From Sphingomonas phyllosphaerae (lineage in GTDB: Bacteria > Pseudomonadota > Alphaproteobacteria > Sphingomonadales > Sphingomonadaceae): a stretch of 64,000 nucleotides of DNA. The notes beneath the pieces are model-generated. The model was not told where the DNA came from. It saw only the letters and a program-made list of their open reading frames with translations, and searched no databases. Both the position numbers and the translations under genes were made by a program. Shown here piece by piece: positions 27,147-37,000 of the stretch. Position 1 is the stretch's first letter. Each line of letters opens with the position of its first letter. The DNA is taken from positions 3,051,501-3,115,500 of the forward strand of contig JAQIJC010000001.1 of assembly GCA_036946405.1 (NCBI GenBank). Direction: 5' to 3'.

Positions 27147-29251
27147 CCTCTCTCCCCCATCTGTCGCGGCGCGGCGTGATCGCCGGTGCCGCCGCCGGCC
27201 TGTCCTTCCCCGCGTCGGCGCTCGCCAAGTCGTCCGCCTCGAAGCTGGTCCCCTACGGCGCGACGCCCTCGGCGCGACAGCTCGCATGGCACCGGATGGA
27301 GCAGAATGCCTTCGTCCACTTCACGATCAACACCTTCACCGACCGCGAATGGGGCTATGGCGACGAGGATCCAGCGATCTTCGACCCGAAGCAGTTCGAC
27401 GCCGACCAGATCGTCGGCGCGGCAAAGGCGGCCGAGCTGCGCGGGCTCATCATCACCGCCAAGCATCACGACGGCTTCTGCCTGTGGCCGAGCGCCTATA
27501 CCGAGCACAGCCTCAAGAACAGCCCGTACAAAAATGGCAAGGGCGACATCGTCGGCGAGCTGTCCGCGGCCTGTCGGCGGCACGGGCTCAAGTTCGGCAT
27601 CTATCTGTCGCCGTGGGACCGCAATCACGCCGATTACGGGCGGCCCGAATATATTACCTTCTTCCGCAACCAGCTTCGCGAGCTGCTGACCAGTTACGGC
27701 CCGATCTACGAGGTGTTCTTCGACGGCGCGAACGGCGGTGACGGCTATTATGGCGGCGCGCGCGAGACGCGGAAGATCGACGCCGTGCCTTATTACGACT
27801 GGCCGTCGATCATCGACTATGTCCACGAACTTCAGCCGATGGCCTGCACCTTCGATCCGGTCGGTGCCGACCTGCGCTGGGTCGGCAACGAGGAGGGCGA
27901 GGCCGGCGACCCGTGCCGGGCGACGATGGACGACAAGGGCTTCACCCCCGAAAAGGGCAATAGCGGCGTGCGCGGCGGCTCTGTCTGGTGGCCCGCCGAG
28001 GCCGATGTCTCGACCCGCTACGGCTGGTTCTGGCACGCGTACGAGGACGGGCAGAGCCGCAGCCCCGCCAATCTGATGAAAATCTATTTCGAGACGGTCG
28101 GGCGCAGCGCCGGGCTGTTGCTCAATCTCGCGCCCGATACGCGCGGGCTGGTCACCGACGAGGATGTCGGCAACCTCACCGCCTTCGGCACCGCGCTGCG
28201 CCGGATGTACGCCACCAACCTCGCCAGCGGGGCGCGGCCGGTCGCCAGCAGCGCGCGCCCCGGTCATCCGGCGGCGAACGTGCTTGATGGCGATCCCGCC
28301 AGCTTCTGGGCGAGCCACGACGGTGCGGCGATGCCGACGCTGACGCTCGATCTCGGCGGTGAGCGGACCTTCGACGTGGTGCGGCTGGCCGAACACCTGC
28401 CGCTCGGGCTGCGCGTCGACCGGTTCGCGATCGACGTCCGGCGCGCCGACGCGTGGGTCGAGGTCGCCAGCAAGGAAGGGATCGGCTCGCAGCGTGTGAT
28501 CCGGCTCGATGCGCCCGTCACCACCCGCGGCGTCAGGCTGCGGATCGTCGCCGCACGCGCCGCGCCCGCGATCACTGAATTCGGCCTCTATCTGGCGCCA
28601 GTGCTGCTCGAACCGCCGCATATCGTGCGCGACCGCGACGGCATGGTGACGCTGACCAGCGACGCCCCGGGGCAGGAGATCGCGTTCACTACCGACGGCA
28701 GCATTCCGACGCGCGCCTCGCCGCGCTACACCGCGCCCTTCGCGTTTCCGGACGGCGGCGTGGTGCAGGCGATCGGCATCCACCGCGCCACAAACGCGCT
28801 CAGCACGATCGGCCGGCAGAGCTTCGACATTCGCAAGAGCGACTGGAAGATCGTCCGCGCCAGCGCGCCCGGGGCCGAGCGGCTGATCGACGAGCTGAAC
28901 CGCACCGACTGGATCGCGCCGCTGACCGGCGCCGACGGCCGCCCCTGCTCGGTGACGATCGATCTCGGCCGCAGCGTCGACGTGCGCGGCTTCGTGCTCA
29001 AGCCCGGGTGGCACGCGCCGCAGGGCGCGGGCGACCCCGCCGCCTGGACGGTGCGGGTCGGCGACGATCCGGCCCTGCCCGGGCCGGCGCAGGAGCGCGG
29101 CGAGTTCAGCAACATCGCCGCCAATCAGGCCCCGCAGCGGCTCGCCTTCGCGCGTCCGCATCGTGGCCGCTATATCGAGATCGCCTTCACCCGCACCGCC
29201 AAGGGCGAACGGCGGCTGGCGATCGCGGAGATCGGTATCCTGACGCGCTGA
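27143..29251 (+). CDS. GH29 alpha-L-fucosidase with C-terminal carbohydrate-binding-like domains (702 aa)
   Basis: Removes alpha-linked L-fucose from glycans. A twin-arginine-like signal (SRRGVIAGAAAGLSF) leads into the GH29 barrel, with GLIITAKHHDGFCLWPS, KFGIYLSPWDRN and EVFFDGANG, whose D194 is the expected nucleophile. Behind the barrel are a discoidin/F5-8C-type domain (about residues 370-490, including VLDGDPASFWASHDG), a chitobiase C-terminal-like domain (IAFTTDGSIPTRASPRYTAP) and a second discoidin-like domain to the end. The start is GTG at 27143, overlapping the hexosaminidase stop. Together the two enzymes and the receptor look like a compact use system for fucosylated, GlcNAc-containing glycans. 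Confidence 0.92.
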   Translation: MTSLPHLSRRGVIAGAAAGLSFPASALAKSSASKLVPYGATPSARQLAWHRMEQNAFVHFTINTFTDREWGYGDEDPAIFDPKQFDADQIVGAAKAAELRGLIITAKHHDGFCLWPSAYTEHSLKNSPYKNGKGDIVGELSAACRRHGLKFGIYLSPWDRNHADYGRPEYITFFRNQLRELLTSYGPIYEVFFDGANGGDGYYGGARETRKIDAVPYYDWPSIIDYVHELQPMACTFDPVGADLRWVGNEEGEAGDPCRATMDDKGFTPEKGNSGVRGGSVWWPAEADVSTRYGWFWHAYEDGQSRSPANLMKIYFETVGRSAGLLLNLAPDTRGLVTDEDVGNLTAFGTALRRMYATNLASGARPVASSARPGHPAANVLDGDPASFWASHDGAAMPTLTLDLGGERTFDVVRLAEHLPLGLRVDRFAIDVRRADAWVEVASKEGIGSQRVIRLDAPVTTRGVRLRIVAARAAPAITEFGLYLAPVLLEPPHIVRDRDGMVTLTSDAPGQEIAFTTDGSIPTRASPRYTAPFAFPDGGVVQAIGIHRATNALSTIGRQSFDIRKSDWKIVRASAPGAERLIDELNRTDWIAPLTGADGRPCSVTIDLGRSVDVRGFVLKPGWHAPQGAGDPAAWTVRVGDDPALPGPAQERGEFSNIAANQAPQRLAFARPHRGRYIEIAFTRTAKGERRLAIAEIGILTR

Positions 29252-29275
29252 GCCATCCGCCGGCGGTGGCGACGC

Positions 29276-30505
29276 TCAGAAGAACGTCTCCACCACCTCC
29301 ACCACGCGATACGCGTCATCGGCGACCAGCACGCGCCGCCATTTGTCGAAAGTCAGGCACGGATGCGAGATATCGAACGCCAGCACGTCGCCGACCGCCA
29401 GATCGTCGCCCGGCGCGATCGCGAGATAGGCGTGCTGGTCCATCAGCCCGGTGACCTCCCAATGCGCGAGTGCGGTCAGCGGGTCGCTGTCGCGGCCGGG
29501 CCGGAACAGCGTCGCAGGGCGCGGCAGCCCGGCATCGAAGGCGACGTCGCGCTTGCCCATCGCCACCACCGCGCGCGCCGGATCGGGGATCGACTGCACC
29601 ACCGCCCAGATCCGCAGCGCCGGCAACAACGCCTCGCCCAGCGTCGGGGCGACCGGGTTGCGCTGGAGGATCCGTTCCTGCGCGGCGCGGTACAGCCCGT
29701 CGTCATGGCTCAGGTAGCAGCCCGGCCGCAGCAGGACCTGCACCGCACCGGCGCGGGTCGCCGCCGCGCTCTCCTCGGCGACGATGTCGTACCACGCCGA
29801 CCCCGCGCCGGTCAGGATCGCGGACGCACGCTCGATCCTTCCCGCCTCCACCAGCCGCGCGGTCGTCTTGACCGCCCGCCGCACGAAGCGGCGCACCTCG
29901 GCCTCGTCGGGCAGCACGCCTTCGTAGAATTCGACCCCAGCGAGCCGCAACACGCCGCTCCACCCGGCCAGCGCGTCGAGCACCGCCGTGAGTTGCGCCT
30001 CGTCACGGATGCCGGTCCGAAAGCCGGGCTGGTCGCGTTCGGGCGCCAGCTCGATCAGCACGTCGAGCGTCGCCCCGTGCGCGCGACATGCGGCCCCCAG
30101 CATCCCCACACCCGCCGGACTGTCGACCAGACACAGCAAATCGAGCGCCGGACGCGCCGCGAGCCGGGCTATTTCGGCGAGGTTTGCTGCACCGACCACC
30201 TGATTGGCGATCAGGATCCGCTCCACGCCCTGTGCCGCCGCCACTCGCGCCTGCTGGCTGGTCGCGACCGTGATGCCCCACGCCCCCGCTTCGAGCTGAC
30301 GGCGGAACAGCGCGGGCGCCATGCTGGTTTTTCCGTGCGGCGCCAATGCCATGCCGTACGCGTCCATAAACGAGCGCATCCACGCGAGGTTGTGAGCCAT
30401 CCGCGTCTCGCTCAGCACCGCGGCGGGGAACGGCACGTCGCCGGCCAGCAGGTTCCACGGCCCGTCACCTTGGCCGATGCCCTTGTTCAACTCGATCATC
30501 GTCAC
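29276..30505 (-). CDS. DSD1-like PLP enzyme: D-serine dehydratase / D-threonine aldolase family (409 aa)
   Basis: Fold-type III PLP enzyme acting on D-amino acids. The PLP lysine is in ALAPHGKTSMAP near residue 59. The C-terminal domain carries DISHPCLTFDKW, whose His and Cys match the zinc ligands known in eukaryotic-type D-serine dehydratase. It would turn a D-hydroxy-amino acid into a keto acid plus ammonia, or split it as an aldolase. The start is GTG at 30505 with AGGAGG six bases upstream; ATG at 30499 is an alternative. It is divergent from a D-aminoacylase/RidA/GntP operon, which supports a role in D-amino-acid catabolism. Whether it is a dehydratase or an aldolase cannot be told from sequence alone. 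Confidence 0.85.
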   Translation of the reverse strand: MTMIELNKGIGQGDGPWNLLAGDVPFPAAVLSETRMAHNLAWMRSFMDAYGMALAPHGKTSMAPALFRRQLEAGAWGITVATSQQARVAAAQGVERILIANQVVGAANLAEIARLAARPALDLLCLVDSPAGVGMLGAACRAHGATLDVLIELAPERDQPGFRTGIRDEAQLTAVLDALAGWSGVLRLAGVEFYEGVLPDEAEVRRFVRRAVKTTARLVEAGRIERASAILTGAGSAWYDIVAEESAAATRAGAVQVLLRPGCYLSHDDGLYRAAQERILQRNPVAPTLGEALLPALRIWAVVQSIPDPARAVVAMGKRDVAFDAGLPRPATLFRPGRDSDPLTALAHWEVTGLMDQHAYLAIAPGDDLAVGDVLAFDISHPCLTFDKWRRVLVADDAYRVVEVVETFF

Positions 30506-30586
30506 CGCCAGCCTCCTGATAATCCAAGACGTTTACTTAATTGCTGGAGGCAGTGACAATGCGGGTCGAGCGGTGAGGAGCGCATC

Positions 30587-32041
30587 ATGACCGACACGAC
30601 GATCGCCGGAGCGATCCTCTACGACGGCAGCGGCAGCGAGGGTTTCCTCGCCGACGTGACGATCCACGCCGGACGCATCGCCACCGTCGCCTCCGCGAGC
30701 GCCCCACCACCCGCCGGCGCGATCGACGCGCGCGGGCTGGCGCTCGCCCCCGGCTTCATCGACGCGCATACCCATGACGATCTCGTCGCGATCACCCGCC
30801 CCGCGATGACGCCGAAGATCACGCAGGGCGTCACGACAGTGGTCGTCGGCAATTGCGGGATCAGCGCCGGCGCCGGCTGTGTCGACGGCAATTACCTGCC
30901 TGATCCCATGGTGTTGCTCGGCGCGCCGGATGCGTTCCGCTATGCCAACTTCGCCGCCTACGCCGCCGCGGTCGACGCCGCTGCGCCCGCAACCAACGTC
31001 GTGGCGCTGGTCGGGCATACGGCCTTGCGCGCGCGACATCTCGACCGGCTCGATCGTGACGCGAGCCTCGCCGAGCGCGAGGCGATGCGCGCCGACCTCG
31101 CCGATGCGCTGGCCGCGGGCGCGTTCGGCTTCTCGACCGGACTGGCCTATGCGAACGCGATCCACGCCTCGACCGAAGAAGTGACGGCCGTCGCCAAGGC
31201 CTTGCACGGCACGACCGGCATTTACTGCACGCACCTGCGCAGCGAGGGCGCAGGGATCGGCGCGGCGATCGACGAGGCGGTCATGATCGCGCGCCACGCC
31301 GCCGCGCCGCTGGTGGTCTCGCACCTGAAATGCGCCGGGGCACCGCAGCATGGCCGCAGCGCCACCATTCTCACGCAATTGGAACGGGTTGCCGACACGC
31401 ATCCGGTCGGCTGCGATTGCTATCCCTACACCGCCAGTTCCTCGACGCTTGATCTCGGCCAAGTCGTTCCGGAAACCCCGATCATGATCACCTGGTCCGA
31501 CGCCGAGCCGACGCAGGCAGGCCGGATGCTCGACGAGATTGCCGCCGATTGGGGCGTCGCACCATTGGACGCCGCGCGACGACTGCAACCGGCCGGCGCG
31601 GTCTACCATTGCATGGCCGAAGCCGATGTCGACCGCATCCTCGCGCACCGGCTGACGATGGTCGGGTCGGACGGGCTGCCGTGCGATCCGCGGCCCCATC
31701 CGCGTTTGTGGGGCAGCTTCCCGCGCGTGATCGCGCATTACGTCCGCGAACGCGGGCTGCTGTCGCTGCCCGAAGCGATCCGCAAGATGACCGGGCTGAC
31801 CGCCGATCGTTTCGGGCTGGCGGACCGAGGCTATGTGCGTGTCGGAATGGCCGCGGATCTGGTGCTGTTCGATCCCGCGCGGATCGCGGATCGCGCCCGC
31901 TACGACGAACCCGAGCAACCCGCCGCGGGCGTGCTCGGGGTGTGGGTCAACGGCATCGCGACGCTCGACAGCGACGGCATCACGGGCGCGCGCGGCGGCT
32001 GGATGCTGCGCCGCCCCGGAATGCCGGCATGTTTCCAATGA
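30587..32041 (+). CDS. N-acyl-D-amino-acid deacylase (D-aminoacylase) (484 aa)
   Basis: Amidohydrolase-superfamily enzyme that releases D-amino acids from N-acyl-D-amino acids. Visible metal and catalytic motifs include PGFIDAHTHDD, the NCG of VVVGNCGIS (the unusual Cys ligand of this family), VSHLKCAG, and the catalytic Asp in VGSDGLPCDPRPHPR. Length and ends are typical. The ATG at 30587 follows GAGGAG. It is first in a tight three-gene operon with RidA and a GntP permease, and divergent from the DSD1-like enzyme, giving a coherent uptake, deacylation and deamination route. Confidence 0.92.
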   Translation: MTDTTIAGAILYDGSGSEGFLADVTIHAGRIATVASASAPPPAGAIDARGLALAPGFIDAHTHDDLVAITRPAMTPKITQGVTTVVVGNCGISAGAGCVDGNYLPDPMVLLGAPDAFRYANFAAYAAAVDAAAPATNVVALVGHTALRARHLDRLDRDASLAEREAMRADLADALAAGAFGFSTGLAYANAIHASTEEVTAVAKALHGTTGIYCTHLRSEGAGIGAAIDEAVMIARHAAAPLVVSHLKCAGAPQHGRSATILTQLERVADTHPVGCDCYPYTASSSTLDLGQVVPETPIMITWSDAEPTQAGRMLDEIAADWGVAPLDAARRLQPAGAVYHCMAEADVDRILAHRLTMVGSDGLPCDPRPHPRLWGSFPRVIAHYVRERGLLSLPEAIRKMTGLTADRFGLADRGYVRVGMAADLVLFDPARIADRARYDEPEQPAAGVLGVWVNGIATLDSDGITGARGGWMLRRPGMPACFQ

Positions 32042-32054
32042 GAAGGATCGATGA

Positions 32055-32447
32055 ATGAGTGACGGGATCAAACGCTACGGCGTCGAAGGCGGCAGCGGCA
32101 CCGGCGGGCAGCATCTGCCCTTTGCGCGCGCGGTACAGGCCGATGGCTGGCTGTACGTCTCCGGACAGGTGCCGATGGTCGACGGCGAGGTGATCGACGG
32201 CGGCATCGTCCCGCAGACGCATCAGGCGATCCGCAACGTGCTGACGATCCTGGAGGAAGCCGGCTACGGGCCGGAGCATGTCGTGCGGTGCGGCGTGTGG
32301 CTGGACGATGCGCGCGACTTCATGTCGTTCAACCGCATCTTCAAGGAATATTTCGGAGCCAACCCGCCGGCGCGCGCCTGCGTGGTGTCGCAGATGGTGG
32401 TCGACTGCAAGGTCGAAGTGGACTGCGTGGCCTGGAAGAAACCGTAA
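32055..32447 (+). CDS. RidA-family (YjgF) enamine/imine deaminase (130 aa)
   Basis: Small trimeric RidA-type protein that hydrolyses reactive enamine/imine intermediates, such as those made by PLP dehydratases. It has LPFARAVQADGWLYVSGQVP, the internal QTHQAIRNVLTILEEAG, and a C-terminal FGANPPARACVVSQMVVDCK carrying the conserved Arg. Of the two close ATGs (32051, 32055) only the second gives this frame, and AGAAGGA lies 7 bases before it. Its place between a D-aminoacylase and a transporter, with a PLP enzyme divergent, suits clean-up of the 2-aminoacrylate-type product of the dehydratase. Confidence 0.92.
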   Translation: MSDGIKRYGVEGGSGTGGQHLPFARAVQADGWLYVSGQVPMVDGEVIDGGIVPQTHQAIRNVLTILEEAGYGPEHVVRCGVWLDDARDFMSFNRIFKEYFGANPPARACVVSQMVVDCKVEVDCVAWKKP

Positions 32448-33782
32448 ATGACGTCCGGCACGCTGTTGCTGGTCGAGGGCGCGGCCGCTGTCGCGACCCT
32501 GATCGTGCTGATTGTCCGCGTCCGGCTCAGCCCGTTCATCGCGTTGGTATTGGTCTCGCTCGGCCTTGCGCTGGTGACCGGGGTCCCGCCCGCCGCGATC
32601 GTCAAGGCGTTCGAGGCCGGGGTCGGCAGCGCGCTTGGGCATATCGCACTTGTCGTCGGGCTGGGGACGATCCTCGGCAAGATGATGGTCGAGTCGGGCG
32701 GCGCCGACCGGGTGGCGCACACCGTCATCGGCTTTTTCGGCGCACGCCGCGCGGATTGGGCGATGATGACGGTTGCGCTGATCGTCGGCCTGCCGGTGTT
32801 CTTCGAGGTCGGCTTCGTGCTGCTGGTGCCGATCGTCCTCGCGGTCGCCGCCCGGTTGGGGCAGCATCCGATGCGACTGGGGCTGCCGATGGCGGCCGGC
32901 TTGTCGGTCGTCCATGCGATGGTACCGCCGCACCCCGCCGCGATGCTGGCGACGCAGGCGTTCGGTGCCGATGTCGGGCTCACCGTCCTGTTCGCGTTGA
33001 TCGTCGGCGTGCCGACCGCCGCCATCGCCGGGCCCCTCTACGCCCGAATGGTCGTGCCGCGCCTCGCCCCGGCCGCACCACCCGCGACGCCAGTCGAGAA
33101 CCCGCCCGACCGCATATTGCCGGGCTTCGGCATCACGGTCGCCACGCTGCTGTTGCCGGTCGCGCTGATGCTGCTGGGCAGCGTCGGTGCGACGATCACC
33201 GCTCCCGGCTCGCCCGCGGACCAGATCATCCGCTTCGTCGGAACGCCGGTGGTCGCACTGCTCGCCGCGGTGCTGGCCAGCTACTGGACGCTCGGGCTCG
33301 CGCGCGGGCTGACGATGGAGACGATCCAGCGCTACACCAACGAATGCCTTGCGCCGACCGCGCTGATCACCCTGGTCGTGGGCGTCGGTGCCGGGTTCGG
33401 CCGGATGCTGACCGAAGGCGGGGTGTCCGGCGCGGTGGTGGGGTTGGCGGCACAATGGCACATCCCTGTCCTTGTGCTCGCCTGGTCGATCGCGGCACTG
33501 ATGCGCGTGGCGACCGGATCGGCCACCGTCGCCATGGCGACCGCGGCCGGGATCGTGGCGCCGCTTGCGGCTTTCCAGCCCGCGGTCCGACCGGAATTGC
33601 TGGTGCTCGCCACCGGTGCAGGATCGGTGGTGTTGAGCCACGTCAACGATGGTGGCTTCTGGCTGGTCAAAGAGTATTTCGGGCTGAGCGTCGCGGATAC
33701 GCTCCGCAGCTGGACGGTCTGCGAAACGGTGATTTCGGTGGTTGCCTTGTTGGCGGTGCTTTCGCTGTCGCTGGTGACGTGA
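32448..33782 (+). CDS. GntP-family permease (444 aa)
   Basis: Inner-membrane symporter of the gluconate permease family, with about 12 hydrophobic segments. Family patterns are LGTILGKMMVESGGADRVA, VGLPVFFEVGFVLLVPI, MVPPHPAAMLA and, near the end, VLSHVNDGGFWLVKEYFGLS. GntP members also carry D-serine (DsdX) and other hydroxy acids. The gene begins one base after the RidA stop codon and is clearly cotranscribed with the D-aminoacylase and RidA genes. The likely cargo is a D-amino acid or its N-acyl form rather than gluconate; this is inferred from neighbours. Confidence 0.92.
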   Translation: MTSGTLLLVEGAAAVATLIVLIVRVRLSPFIALVLVSLGLALVTGVPPAAIVKAFEAGVGSALGHIALVVGLGTILGKMMVESGGADRVAHTVIGFFGARRADWAMMTVALIVGLPVFFEVGFVLLVPIVLAVAARLGQHPMRLGLPMAAGLSVVHAMVPPHPAAMLATQAFGADVGLTVLFALIVGVPTAAIAGPLYARMVVPRLAPAAPPATPVENPPDRILPGFGITVATLLLPVALMLLGSVGATITAPGSPADQIIRFVGTPVVALLAAVLASYWTLGLARGLTMETIQRYTNECLAPTALITLVVGVGAGFGRMLTEGGVSGAVVGLAAQWHIPVLVLAWSIAALMRVATGSATVAMATAAGIVAPLAAFQPAVRPELLVLATGAGSVVLSHVNDGGFWLVKEYFGLSVADTLRSWTVCETVISVVALLAVLSLSLVT

Positions 33783-33988
33783 GGCTAAGTCGATGGCCGC
33801 GCACGGCCGCTTCACGTCCCAAGTTGGTCATCCGGATAGCCAAGCTGCGGTATCGAAAGCGGCCGGCCGCCACGATCGCGCCTTGCGCAAAATGGTAGCT
33901 TCCCCATGCTCGGCAGTCGCCTCGCGCTCGTCCTCCTGACGTTCCGAAGCGGCGCAGGCGGCGCTTACGTCGGCTAAGCCCGGCATCC

Positions 33989-34028
33989 GATCAGGGCCGA
34001 AGGCGACGATGCGCCTCCGGCCCTGATC
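33989..34028. terminator. Hairpin between convergent permease and giant exoprotein genes
   Basis: A strong stem with outer arms GATCAGGGCCG (33989-33999) and CGGCCCTGATC (34018-34028), extended by AGGCG/CGCCT around a 6-base loop, with one A-C mismatch. It lies in the 291-bp gap between the ends of two convergent genes and has no long T-run, so it may act as a bidirectional, imperfect terminator. The rest of this gap (33783-34073) shows no gene. Confidence 0.55.
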
Positions 34029-34073
34029 GTTAATTCCAGCGCTTACCGCCCGGCGTCGGCGGCTTCGTTAGAC

Positions 34074-37000
34074 TCACGGCTGATCGTCCTCCACGCCGGC
34101 TGGCAGCTTGATGCCGCCGTCCGCGATCGAGAAGGTGCGACGGAAGAGCAGGCTTTCGCGTGACTGTTTGGCTGCGATGCTCCCATCTATCGCACCCTCA
34201 GCCTTTTGCGTGGACACACCATTGTCCTTGTCACCCGTGCTGGTTGCCGGTGCTGCCTGCCCGACGATCGTCGAGAACAGGCTGCTGACCGGAGCGGTCC
34301 GCACCGGAGCCGCGATCGCGCTGGTCAGTGCGCTATCGTAGCTCGGGTTGGTCGGGCTCACGATCTCGCCGACCGCCGCGCTCAGCGTGCCACTCCAGAG
34401 GACGTAATTGGCAAGGCTGGTGCCCGGTCCGGCGACATAATCCCCGACATTGATCGCGGCTGTCACCGACTTGCGAGTGCCGATCGCCGCGTCAGCGAAT
34501 TGCCCCGTCCTGGTGGCAAGCGAGATGCTTTCGCCCGCCACGAGCCCGTCGATCGCGAAGTTCGAAGGGCTCAGCTGGACAAGCGTCGTACCGTCGCCGA
34601 CCTTGCTGATCGGTGCGAGCAGCGACAACGCCAGCCCCACGGGTACGATCGTCACGCTGCCGGTCTGCGATACAGGGAGGCTGTAGTTTCCCGCGTCTGC
34701 ACCGGTCGCGGTGAAGGAGTAGGTAACGGTCTTCAGGCCCGCATTCTTGTCCGCCGCCGTGCCCCGGCCGCTGACGACGACCTGATCGCCGCTCACGCGG
34801 CCAGTCACCTGGGTGATGATCACATCGATGTCGGTCTTGCCGTCATAGCCCTTCCTCTTTCCCTCACCGACGACCGACAATGCCCGGCGTGACACATTGG
34901 CGGTGCCGGAAGCGTTGGTGGCGTAATCGTAATTGCCCGCGTCGCGCCCGCTTGCGGTCACGCCGGTGACTGCCACCGCCTTGTTCAGCCCGGCATTCTT
35001 GTCGGCGAGGCTACCCTTGCCGGTGAATGCCACCGCGTCGCCCGCGACGATGTCGGACGACCCGATCGCGACCCGAACGTCGGTCGTTCCGTCATATTCC
35101 CTGTCGGAGGCGACGGTGTTGAGCACGATCCTCTTCCTGGCGACATCGACCGTGGTCGCGGCGCTCGCGTTGTAATCGTAGTTTCGTGCATCGGCGCCGC
35201 TGGCCGCAATACCGGTTACTGCGACCGGCCTGGCGAGGCCGACGTTCTTGTCCGCCGTCGTCCCCTTTCCATCGAAGGAAACGGTATCGCCTGCGACCAC
35301 CCCGCCCGAACTCAGCAACACCGCGACCGCGGTCGTGCCGTCATAGGTCTTGGCCGGAGCCGAGGCGACGACCGAGATGGCCTTCCTCGCCACATCGACC
35401 GTGGTCGCCCCGCTGGTGGCATAATCATAGTTCTGCGCATCGGCACCGCTGGCCGCGACGCCGGTGACGGCCACCGCCTTGCCCACGCCGACATTCTTGT
35501 CCGCCAGCGTGCCGGTGCCCGCCAGCGATACGCTGTCACCCGAGACCAGGCCGACCGGGGTCAGCGTCACCGCGACGTCACGCAGGCCGTCATACACCTT
35601 GCCGGTCGCGGCCGACGTGAACGTCAGTGCCCTTTTTGCGACGTCGGCGGTGCTCGTCGTGGTGGAGGCGAAGACGTAATTGCCCACGTCCGCCCCGGAG
35701 CCGGTAATGCCGGTGACCGATACCGTCTTGCCCAGCCCGGCGTTCTTGTCCGCCAGCGTACCGGTGCCGGCGAAGGAAACCGCATCACCCGCGACGATGT
35801 CGTTGCTCGACAGCGTCACGCCGATCGAGGTCAGGCCGTCATAGGTCTTCTGGCCCTTGCCCATGACGGTGATCGCCTTCGGCGTGATCGTCAGCGAACC
35901 GTTGTTGACGATGGTGATGTTATAGCCGTGCTGGTCGGAATAGAGGCCGGTCAGGTCCGTGTAGGTGCCGACATTCTTGCCCGTGGCGTAATGCAAAGCG
36001 TTGCCCAGCACATGCCCCGATGCCGGCGCATTCGGATCCGAATAGACCAGCGCCGTCACCGCATCGGTCTTGCCGGTGCCGTCATAGACATGGCCGATCG
36101 GCGCATCGTTTGCCGTCAGCGTCAGCCCGGTGAGCCACGCGGTCAGCAGCGGGGTGGTGTCGCTATCGTAATTCTTCCACTTGCCGCCGACAGAGAAGTC
36201 ATAGCCCGCGTAATTCGCCTGCTGGCGCGCCTGTGCGTCCGACAGCGCCGCAGAGGCGCTGATCGTGCCGCCGGTGGTCGCGCCCACGCCGAGCGCGCGC
36301 GTCGTGGTGTCGGCGTTCCAATAGGAGGTCGCGACCGTGCCGCCGTCGAGCGACCCGATCAGCCCGCCGATCGTGCCCGACCCGCCGATCGCGCCCTTGG
36401 CATAGACGTTGGCGATCGCGCTGCTCGTGGAACCCGAGCCCGCGTCCGCCTTGCCGACCACGCCGCCGATGTTGCCGGTGCCGGTCACCGCGCCGGTTTC
36501 ATAGGCGTCGGTGATCGTGCCGGCGTTGCGCCCGACCAGGCCGCCGACACCGAGCGATGCCGTTCCACCGTCGACCGATCCGGATGCATAGGCGACGTCG
36601 ATCGACCCGCTGTTGCTTCCGACCAGCCCGCCGACCGCATCGGACGTCACGGCGGACACCGCGCCGGTGGCATAGACCTTGGTCAGCGCCTTCGCGCTGG
36701 TTCCGGCCAGCCCGCCGAGCGCGGCCACGGTCTGGCCGCTGACGTCACCCGTGGCATAGGAATCGTCGATCGCGCTGTCGGCCGCGCCGACCAGCCCGCC
36801 TGCGACCGCGGTCGCCTGACCCGGCGTCACCGTCACCCTGCCGGTGGCATTAACGCGAGTCATCGTTCCGGCAAGCGCTGAGCTGCCGGCAAAGCCACCC
36901 ACCTTGTCCTGCGCGGTCACGGCGCCGGTCGCGGACGAGTCGGTCGTCGCGATCTCCAGATCGCCCGCGAAACCGCCGACGCCCGTCGTACCCGTTACCG

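Noticed and set aside
24708..27287. 859-codon minus-strand frame opposite the GH20 gene
   Set aside because: No recognisable domain and it spans two well-supported plus-strand genes.
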